This document shows positions 7,106-12,483 of a stretch of 13,684 nucleotides of DNA, one piece after another. The DNA comes from RGIG3994 sp964461635. Lineage in GTDB: Bacteria > Bacillota > Clostridia > Oscillospirales > CAG-272. The translations under genes and the position numbers were made by a program. The stretch spans positions 1 through 13,684 of the forward strand of contig CAYWVC010000040.1 in the NCBI GenBank assembly GCA_964461635.1, given 5' to 3'. Each line of letters opens with the position of its first letter. Position 1 is the first letter of the stretch. The notes beneath the pieces were generated by a model. The model was not told the DNA's origin and did no database searches. It saw only the letters and a list, made by a program, of their open reading frames with translations.

Positions 7106-8332
7106 ATGAATAACAAGATCAAATTGCTATCGCTCGTTCTCGCGGTGCTTTTCTGCCTCCCCGCGCTCGCCGCTTGCGGTGAATCGAAAACGGAAGACGA
7201 CAGAGTGACACGTATGACCGTAGATATTAATCCGTCGGTTGAGTTCATAGTGGATTCGGAAGGCAAGGTCGTCACTGCGACTGCCCTCAATGATGACGGC
7301 GCGGTCGTTATGTCGGGGGAAGTGTTCGTGGGTAAGACCGCCGACGAAGCCGCGTGCCTTTTCGTCTCTGTAGCCACCGATCAGGGCTACCTTGTGCAAG
7401 GCTCCGTTGAATCAACCGAAAATCAGATCACGGTAAGCGTTACGGGCAATGACGACGCCGTACAATCGGTTTACGACAAGACAAGCAAGAAGGTCAACGC
7501 CTTCATAGAATCAAAGAAGCTCAACGCCGCACTCGTTAAAGCCGAGGCAATAGGTCACGAGGCGCTCGCGGAAATGGCGGCGCACTGCACCGCCGGGCTT
7601 GAATACGAGGAAGCATTGGATCTCTCCGACGATGAGCTCCTGCGCCTTATCAAGCTGTCAAGGATCGAAACCGCAGAAATAGCCTCTGCCGAGCTGCGTG
7701 AATATTATTACGAGCTGCGCGATTACAAGCTACAGTTTGCCGAAAGTGAGGCAATGCTCGCCGCCATCGAAAACGTCGATTCCGGGTATCAGCAGATCGT
7801 GGATAGCTACCGCACGGTGATCAAGGCTCTTGAGGATGCGATCGCGGCGCTTGAAAAGGTGCAAAACGATTACCTTCTGTCGGAGGACAGCAGCTATCAG
7901 AAATCCCTTCAAACCGTAATGGAAAAGAAGGCGGAGTATCTGAAAAAGAAGGCGGAGGTCGACGCGCTGTCGGACGGAACCGAAAAGAACGCCGCCCTGC
8001 TCGTTCTTCAAACCCGCAAAAGCAGTTATGAAGCCGCCGAAGCCGCTCTCAAGCTCTACTACGAGGTATCCAACACCTCAATCGAGATCGCGAAGAACAC
8101 GCTCGTGTCTGTCGTCGACAGTATGAAAGAGCAGGAAGCCAATTTCCCGGAGGAAATCAAGACCGTATTATCCGAAAAATCGGTTGAAATAGAAAACAGC
8201 ATCAACAGTGAAAAGGATGCCTTCTTCGCCGAATTCGAAGCCGCACACAAGGACGACATTGCCGCATACGATCAAATGATCGCGGATATAAAGGCAAAAT
8301 ATTCCACCGCCTCGCCGTCCGAAGAAAACTGA
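7106..8332 (+). CDS. Lipoprotein with RsgI-like extracellular domain and long helical region
   Basis: 408 residues. A clear lipoprotein signal peptide ends in lipobox L21-A-A-C24, so the mature protein should be anchored to the outer face of the membrane. Residues 34-115 (RMTVDINPSVEF, EGKVVTATALNDDGAVV, GKTADEAACLFVSVATDQGYL) resemble the middle extracellular domain of anti-sigma-I factors (RsgI family). That includes the Asn-Pro motif (N42-P43), which in RsgI proteins is reported to be an autoproteolytic cleavage site. The N-terminal cytoplasmic anti-sigma domain and transmembrane helix of RsgI are missing. From about 180 to 400 the protein is charged, Ala/Glu/Lys-rich and helical, probably coiled coil (EYYYELRDYKLQFAESEAML, TVMEKKAEYLKKKAEV). 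No sigI-type gene is adjacent. Domain similarity is by motif reading; function is not known. ATG 7106 has AAAGGA about 9 nt upstream. Confidence 0.75.
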   Translation: MNNKIKLLSLVLAVLFCLPALAACGESKTEDDRVTRMTVDINPSVEFIVDSEGKVVTATALNDDGAVVMSGEVFVGKTADEAACLFVSVATDQGYLVQGSVESTENQITVSVTGNDDAVQSVYDKTSKKVNAFIESKKLNAALVKAEAIGHEALAEMAAHCTAGLEYEEALDLSDDELLRLIKLSRIETAEIASAELREYYYELRDYKLQFAESEAMLAAIENVDSGYQQIVDSYRTVIKALEDAIAALEKVQNDYLLSEDSSYQKSLQTVMEKKAEYLKKKAEVDALSDGTEKNAALLVLQTRKSSYEAAEAALKLYYEVSNTSIEIAKNTLVSVVDSMKEQEANFPEEIKTVLSEKSVEIENSINSEKDAFFAEFEAAHKDDIAAYDQMIADIKAKYSTASPSEEN

Positions 8333-8338
8333 TTAAAA

Positions 8339-8382
8339 GCAAAATAGGTCCCGAGGGCTAACGCCCTCGGGACCTATTTTGC
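8339..8382. terminator. Bidirectional intrinsic terminator between the lipoprotein gene and tsf
   Basis: A perfect 20-bp stem (arms 8339-8358 and 8363-8382) encloses the loop TAAC. The core is GGTCCCGAGGGC and the stem base holds AAAA on the left and TTTT on the right. It lies 6 bases after the lipoprotein stop and 10 bases beyond the tsf stop. For the tsf transcript a TTTT run on the minus strand also follows the stem. Confidence 0.92.
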
Positions 8383-8392
8383 GGAATCGGAA

Positions 8393-9322
8393 TTATTTGC
8401 CGCCGTTGGCGAGCTTCGCGACCTCAGCCGCGTAATCCTCTTCCTTCTTCTGGATTCCCTCGCCCTTCTCGTAGCGCCAGAAAGCCTTGATGGCGATCTT
8501 GCCGCCGAGAGCCTTCTCACTTGCCGCCACGTACTGAGCAACGGTCATCTTATCTTCCTTGAAGTATTCCATATCGACAAGGCAGTTGTTCTCATAGAAC
8601 TTGCCAAGCTTACCGACGACCATCTTCTCGATGATCTGTGCGGGCTTGTTGGCGTTCTTCGGATCGTTCGCGATCTGAGCGCGGATGATCTCCTTCTCCT
8701 CGTTCAGAATGTTCTCGGGGACCTCGGTCCTGTCAACGTAGAAAACGGGATATGCCGCAACCTGAAGGGCGACGTTCTTCGCAAACTCGGCGAAGCCCTC
8801 GTTGTTAACGGCGGCTTCCTCGGCATCAAACTTTACAACGACACCGATCGCACCGTTGCCGTGTACGTAGGTGCTGGTCAGACCGTCGGTAAAGGCAAAG
8901 CGGCGAATGGTGATCTTTTCCTTGATGATGAAGGTCAGCTCGTTGATCTTGTCGCTGACGGTCATAGTATCGTCGTACTTTTCGGCGTTAAGAGCCTCAA
9001 CGCTCTCGGGGCGCTTGTCGACGATAAGCTCAAGAGCCTTGTTGACGAATTCCTTGAAGGTATCGTTCTTGGCAACGAAGTCGGTCTCGGTGTTAACCTC
9101 TATGATAGCGGTATAGCCGTCCTTCTTGAGAACGGAAACGATACCGTCGGCAGCGATTCTCTCCTGCTTTTTGGCGGCGGCGGCAAGTCCCTTCTCGCGG
9201 AGCAGCCTGACAGCCTCGTCCATATTGCCCTCGGCCTCAACAAGAGCCTTCTTGCAATCCATCATTCCGGCTCCGGTCTTTGAGCGGAGCTCGGCTACGT
9301 CTTTTGCTGTAATATTTGCCAT
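8393..9322 (-). CDS. tsf: Translation elongation factor Ts
   Basis: 309 residues. EF-Ts is the nucleotide exchange factor that releases GDP from EF-Tu during elongation. The N-terminal UBA-like domain is typical (MANITAKDVAELRSKTGAGM, DCKKALVEAEGNMDEA). The contact motif TDFVAKN sits at 80-86 within EVNTETDFVAKNDTF. The core dimerisation region follows, and the C-terminal module contains MTVAQYVAASEKALGG. Length is within the range for Firmicutes. The start ATG at 9322 has GGAGGA (plus-strand 9331-9336) 8 nt upstream. It lies 26 bp downstream of rpsB on the same strand, the classic rpsB-tsf operon, and ends at a strong shared terminator. No sign of damage. Confidence 0.97.
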   Translation of the reverse strand: MANITAKDVAELRSKTGAGMMDCKKALVEAEGNMDEAVRLLREKGLAAAAKKQERIAADGIVSVLKKDGYTAIIEVNTETDFVAKNDTFKEFVNKALELIVDKRPESVEALNAEKYDDTMTVSDKINELTFIIKEKITIRRFAFTDGLTSTYVHGNGAIGVVVKFDAEEAAVNNEGFAEFAKNVALQVAAYPVFYVDRTEVPENILNEEKEIIRAQIANDPKNANKPAQIIEKMVVGKLGKFYENNCLVDMEYFKEDKMTVAQYVAASEKALGGKIAIKAFWRYEKGEGIQKKEEDYAAEVAKLANGGK

Positions 9323-9348
9323 TTCAAACTTCCTCCGTTAAGATTAAA

Positions 9349-10101
9349 TTACTCGGCTTTTTCGGCGTCCTCGGCTTCCTCAGCCGCGGTAGCCTCTGCC
9401 TCTGCCTCTGCAAGCTGTTCGCCCTGCTTACCCTCGATCACGGCGTCTGCAATGACCGACGAGATGAGCTTGATCGCGCGAATAGCGTCGTCGTTTCCGG
9501 GGATGATGTAATCGGCGTCATCGGGGTCGCAGTTGGTATCGACGATAGCGATTACCGGGATACCGAGCTTCTTAGCCTCCAGAACGGCGATGTGCTCCTT
9601 GCGCGGGTCAACGATAAACACCGCGTCGGGAAGAGTGTCCATATTCTTGATACCGCCAAGGTTCTTCTCAAGGTCGAAGATCTCCTTCTGCTTCGCGGCG
9701 GCTTCCTTCTTCGTCAGCATATCGAAGGTGCCGTCCTCCTGCATCTTCTCAAGGCTGTTAAGGCGTGCGATAGACTTTCTGATGGTCTTGTAGTTGGTCA
9801 GCATACCGCCCGGCCAACGAACGTTAACGTAGTACTGTCCGCAACGGGTCGCCTCTTCCTTAATGGCGTCAGCAGCCTGCTTCTTCGTTCCGACGAAGAG
9901 GATGGTACCGTTGTTTGCGGCAAGGTCGCGAACGAACATATACGCCTCGTCGAACTTCTTAACGGTCTTCTGCAAATCAATGATGTAGATACCGTTTCTC
10001 TCGGTGAAGATGTACTCTGCCATCTTGGGGTTCCATCTTCTGGTGTGGTGTCCGAAATGGACGCCGGCTTCAAGCAGCTGCTTGATGGTGATGATAGACA
10101 T
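9349..10101 (-). CDS. rpsB: 30S ribosomal protein S2
   Basis: 250 residues from the ATG at 10101. S2 is a small-subunit protein assembled late near S1 and S5. The signature start SIITIKQLLEAGVHFGHHT is followed by RRWNPKMAEYIFTERNGIYIIDLQKT, and later by RWPGGMLTNYKTI and DAVFIVDPRKEHIAVLEA. The C-terminus is a long acidic Ala/Glu tail (AEAEAEATAAEEAEDAEKAE), common in Clostridia. The frame stays open for 15 more codons upstream, but that extension contains the Shine-Dalgarno AAGGAGG (plus-strand 10108-10114), 6 nt before ATG 10101. The homology also begins at that ATG, so the shorter start is right. First gene of the rpsB-tsf operon, with its own promoter and a long leader. Confidence 0.97.
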   Translation of the reverse strand: MSIITIKQLLEAGVHFGHHTRRWNPKMAEYIFTERNGIYIIDLQKTVKKFDEAYMFVRDLAANNGTILFVGTKKQAADAIKEEATRCGQYYVNVRWPGGMLTNYKTIRKSIARLNSLEKMQEDGTFDMLTKKEAAAKQKEIFDLEKNLGGIKNMDTLPDAVFIVDPRKEHIAVLEAKKLGIPVIAIVDTNCDPDDADYIIPGNDDAIRAIKLISSVIADAVIEGKQGEQLAEAEAEATAAEEAEDAEKAE

Positions 10102-10219
10102 ATTAGTCCTCCTTCGGTTTTTCCACCACGTGTGCACCGTGCGCAAAACCGCCGTCCGGCGGCACCGTCCGCACCCTTTGCCACGTGTGTGTAATAAATA
10201 CTTTGCGTTTTACGCAAGC
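10102..10219 (-). promoter_or_regulatory. Structured 5' leader of rpsB-tsf, candidate autoregulatory element
   Basis: About 118 nt of leader are expected between the predicted start near 10219 and the rpsB ATG. The other four clear promoters in the window give leaders of only about 23-32 nt. Visible structure on the minus strand: a 5'-end hairpin (6-bp stem TTGCGT/ACGCAA, 10203-10217) and a GC hairpin CCGCC-GGAC-GGCGG (10149-10162) followed by TTTT. Two CACGTG sites (10182-10187 and 10127-10132) could pair and enclose the central hairpin. Ribosomal protein operons often use such leaders for feedback control; that role here is inference. The GC hairpin with its U run could also be an attenuator. 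Confidence 0.45.
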
Positions 10220-10225
10220 TTTAGC

Positions 10226-10254
10226 ATTATAACATACTCTTCATTATTATTCAA
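10226..10254 (-). promoter_or_regulatory. Promoter of the rpsB-tsf operon
   Basis: On the minus strand, TTGAAT (10254-10249), a 17-bp spacer and TATAAT (10231-10226). It lies in the gap between the ylmC-like gene and rpsB. No terminator was found between those two genes, so some read-through from upstream is also possible. Confidence 0.8.
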
Positions 10255-10287
10255 GCAAGCCCGCGAACTTTAACACTTTTTTTACAT

Positions 10288-10578
10288 TTACTTTTTCTTC
10301 TTTTTCTTTCCCCGCTCACGCGTGGCGCGCTCGCACTCGCCGGGATCAAGCTTAACAAGCACGGTATCGTCGCCTATGCAATGTATCTTCTCCCAAGGTA
10401 TCACAGTCTCGTACTTTTTCCCGAGGCCGAGAAAACCGCTCTCATTGATTATCACAAGCGCCACGATCCTGCCGGTACAGAGCTCAAATTCAAAATCCCC
10501 CGCGCACCCGAGGCGCGCGCCGTCGCAAAGATTGATGACCTCCTTTTCACGGAGGTCGGACGTGCTTCCGGTCTTCAA
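10288..10578 (-). CDS. ylmC: YlmC/YmxH family sporulation protein (PRC-barrel type)
   Basis: 96 residues from the TTG at 10578. The whole protein fits the YlmC/YmxH family of small PRC-barrel-like proteins in endospore-formers: SDLREKEVINLCDGARLG, FELCTGRIVALVI, GFLGLGKKYETVIPWEKIHCIGDDTVLVKL. The biochemical role is unknown; family members are linked to sporulation. The family core is about 80 residues; here a basic tail ends in six lysines (RGKKKKKK). Start choice: the frame is open to a GTG at 10587, but GGGGAGGTGA (plus-strand 10584-10593) overlaps that GTG, leaving no spacing. The same Shine-Dalgarno lies 5 nt before the TTG of codon 4, so TTG is the likely start. It supports a spore-forming Clostridia origin. 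It is divergent from the epimerase gene. Confidence 0.9.
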   Translation of the reverse strand: MKTGSTSDLREKEVINLCDGARLGCAGDFEFELCTGRIVALVIINESGFLGLGKKYETVIPWEKIHCIGDDTVLVKLDPGECERATRERGKKKKKK

Positions 10579-10583
10579 TAGCT

Positions 10584-10593
10584 TCACCTCCCC
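10584..10593 (-). promoter_or_regulatory. Shine-Dalgarno site that decides the ylmC start
   Basis: Minus-strand GGGGAGGTGA is nearly a full complement of the 16S 3' end. It contains the GTG that would give the longest frame, so that GTG must be part of the binding site. The TTG at 10578-10576 is 5 nt downstream. Confidence 0.7.
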
Positions 10594-10662
10594 GAAATAT
10601 AGGTATGCCGCCGAACTCGCGAATATGCCCGGCGGATCCCGGCGTTTTTTTCCTCAAAGATA

Positions 10663-10690
10663 TTGAAATTCTCGCGAAAAGTGGTAAAAT
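10663..10690 (+). promoter_or_regulatory. Probable promoter of the epimerase pair
   Basis: TTGAAA (10663-10668), a 16-bp spacer and TAAAAT (10685-10690). Less perfect than the other promoters in the window. The predicted leader is about 48 nt, ending with GGGGAG (10734-10739) before the ATG at 10746. Confidence 0.55.
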
Positions 10691-10745
10691 ATAACCGTAC
10701 GGTGGCGCATTTACCCAAACAAACGCGCACGTCGGGGAGAACTAT

Positions 10746-11429
10746 ATGCTGGAAGAATTGAAAATAAGCGTGCTGAAGGCGAATCTCGACCTTCAGAAGC
10801 ACGGACTCGTGATGTTCACGTGGGGCAACGTGTCGGCGATCGACCGCGATCGCGGTTGCGTCGTGATAAAGCCGAGCGGCGTTCGCTACGAGGATATGCA
10901 CACAGAGGATATGGTGGTCGTTGACCTTGACGGAAAGGTCATAGAGGGCTCGTTAAATCCCTCCACCGACCTGCCGACCCACCTTGAGCTCTACCGCCGC
11001 TACCCCGAGATCGGCGGCATCGCCCATACCCATTCGACGTACGCCACGGCATTCGCACAAGCGGAACGGGCAGTCCCCGCTTACGGCACGACCCACGCCG
11101 ACTATTTTCACGGCGACATTCCCTGTGCCGCTTCCCCCGCCGAGGGCGAAATGGGGGAATACGAGAGGAGCACGGGACGCGCCGTTTGCCGCGCCGTGAC
11201 CGACGCGACCGCGATCCCCGCCTGCCTCGTGGCGCATCACGGGGTGTTCGCTTGGGGAAAGGGCGCAGGTGAAGCGGTCTACCACGCTGCAGTGACCGAG
11301 GAGGTCGCAAGGATGGCGTATCTGACGGAGGAGCTGTCCCCCGATGCCCGCCGCCTGCCGCAATACGTCTCCGACAAGCACTATCTGCGCAAGCACGGCG
11401 CGAACGCGTATTACGGACAGAAGAAATAA
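10746..11429 (+). CDS. araD: L-ribulose-5-phosphate 4-epimerase family protein (class II aldolase fold)
   Basis: 227 residues, close to the family's ~230. AraD/UlaF/SgaE enzymes interconvert L-ribulose 5-phosphate and D-xylulose 5-phosphate by a zinc-dependent retro-aldol mechanism. Visible elements: GNVSA (27-31) and KPSGV (42-46) for phosphate and substrate binding, TDLPTH (74-79, acidic D75), zinc ligands H94 and H96 in HTHS, D119 in HADYFHG, and the third histidine in AHHG (H164/H165). The C-terminus ends KHGANAYYGQKK, as in AraD, supplying the catalytic Tyr. These features favour a true epimerase over an L-fuculose aldolase. Whether it serves arabinose, ascorbate or another pentulose path cannot be decided; no isomerase or kinase gene is next to it. 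ATG 10746 has GGGGAG 6 nt upstream. A TIM-barrel isomerase gene follows 43 bp downstream on the same strand. Confidence 0.9.
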   Translation: MLEELKISVLKANLDLQKHGLVMFTWGNVSAIDRDRGCVVIKPSGVRYEDMHTEDMVVVDLDGKVIEGSLNPSTDLPTHLELYRRYPEIGGIAHTHSTYATAFAQAERAVPAYGTTHADYFHGDIPCAASPAEGEMGEYERSTGRAVCRAVTDATAIPACLVAHHGVFAWGKGAGEAVYHAAVTEEVARMAYLTEELSPDARRLPQYVSDKHYLRKHGANAYYGQKK

Positions 11430-11472
11430 ACGCACAAGCTATGAAAATAATTATATAAGGAGCGATACGAGA

Positions 11473-12393
11473 ATGATTAGAATAGGTACCTACAAGGTAA
11501 AGACCGACAAATACTCGCCCGAGGATTGCCTGCGCATAACGAAGGAGGTCGGATTCGACTTCGTATGCCTTGCGGCTCATTGCCTCTATCCCGGCGACAC
11601 GACGGGCTTCACGCCCGACCTGTGCGAAAAGATCGGCATAGGCTTTGATAACGTCCACCTCACCTGCAACGGCGCACACGCACTGTGGGCACCGGGCGAC
11701 GAGGGCGACGAAATAGTAAAAAGATACCTCTACGAGATCGAGCTCTTCTCTTCCCTCGGCGTAAAGATAGGCATCACGCACGTAACGTGGGGAACGAAGA
11801 CCCCGCCCCCCGTAAACGAGCTCGGGCTAAACCGCCTCGCCCGAGTTGCAGAATGTGCCGAAAAGCACGGCTTCACGGTCGCGCTTGAGAACTCCGCCTT
11901 CCCGGAATACCTCCATTACGTGCTCCCCGAGCTTGTAAAGCGCTATGGCAGCAGCGTCGGATATTGCTTTGACAGCGGACACAGGAATGCGTTCGCCCCC
12001 GACGAGGACTTTCTCGGGCTGTACGGCGAGCACCTCGTTGCCACGCATATTCAGGATAACGAGGGCAAGACCGATATGCACCTCATCCCCGGTGACGGCA
12101 GCGGGGATTGGGATAAGATCACGTCCGAGCTCGCGCGCACACAGCTTGCACGCGACCGTATCTGCGCGGAGGTAAAGGGCGCGTACGTAAAATCGCTTCC
12201 GGGCAAGAGCGCGGAGGAGATACGCAAGCGCCTCGCCCCCCTCAGCATAGCCGATGATGAAAAGCTGCTGAAGATCACCGACGGCGCCTTCTCGGTCTAC
12301 GAAGATCTTACTTACGAGGAATATATGCTCCGCCTTGCCGACCGTATGCGCAACATCGCCGCAACGGTAGAGGCAAAGGCAAAAGGCAATTAA
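11473..12393 (+). CDS. Sugar phosphate isomerase/epimerase (AP endonuclease 2-like TIM barrel)
   Basis: 306 residues from the ATG at 11473. The fold is the xylose isomerase-like TIM barrel. Likely metal and catalytic residues lie at the expected strand ends: E139 (VALENSAF), D167 and H170 (GYCFDSGHRN), H192 (ATHIQDN) and E233 (AEVKG), with HLIPGDGSGDWD (203-214) as a typical loop. Members isomerise or epimerise sugars, sugar phosphates or inosose-type compounds; exact substrates cannot be read from sequence. Placement after the ribulose-phosphate 4-epimerase suggests a 3-epimerase partner, as in the UlaE-UlaF pair, but this is inference. The frame is open 43 codons further upstream, inside the previous gene. 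AAGGAG (11457-11462) lies 10 nt before ATG 11473 and the homology begins there, so the shorter start is chosen. Confidence 0.82.
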   Translation: MIRIGTYKVKTDKYSPEDCLRITKEVGFDFVCLAAHCLYPGDTTGFTPDLCEKIGIGFDNVHLTCNGAHALWAPGDEGDEIVKRYLYEIELFSSLGVKIGITHVTWGTKTPPPVNELGLNRLARVAECAEKHGFTVALENSAFPEYLHYVLPELVKRYGSSVGYCFDSGHRNAFAPDEDFLGLYGEHLVATHIQDNEGKTDMHLIPGDGSGDWDKITSELARTQLARDRICAEVKGAYVKSLPGKSAEEIRKRLAPLSIADDEKLLKITDGAFSVYEDLTYEEYMLRLADRMRNIAATVEAKAKGN

Positions 12394-12419
12394 AAAAGGA
12401 AAAGGCAATATAAAATCAC

Positions 12420-12450
12420 CCCCGCGGACCGCATTATGCGGTCCGCGGGG
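12420..12450. terminator. Hairpin between the convergent isomerase and surface-protein genes
   Basis: A perfect 14-bp stem (CCCCGCGGACCGCA at 12420-12433 and its complement at 12437-12450) with loop TTA. On the plus strand only ATTCG follows, so termination for the isomerase gene is helped by stem strength alone. On the minus strand the stem is followed by GTGATTTTA, a better but short U run, serving the gene that ends at 12484. Confidence 0.7.
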
Positions 12451-12483
12451 ATTCGTTATAGATCAATACCTATTCAAGTGCAA

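Noticed and set aside
9316..10194. 292-codon plus-strand frame opposite rpsB and the start of tsf
   Set aside because: Antisense shadow of rpsB; its Leu/Val-rich translation has no family resemblance.
10629..10651. GC-rich segment followed by seven T's, looked like an intrinsic terminator
   Set aside because: Only about 4 bp can pair (CCGG/CCGG), and no gene ends upstream on the plus strand; it lies between divergent genes.
10588..10660. Minus-strand promoter for the ylmC-like gene
   Set aside because: A TATATT is present, but it sits next to the Shine-Dalgarno with no acceptable -35 box at proper spacing.
10939..11781. 280-codon minus-strand frame across the two epimerase genes
   Set aside because: It spans two convincing plus-strand genes and has an Arg-rich low-complexity translation typical of a shadow frame.
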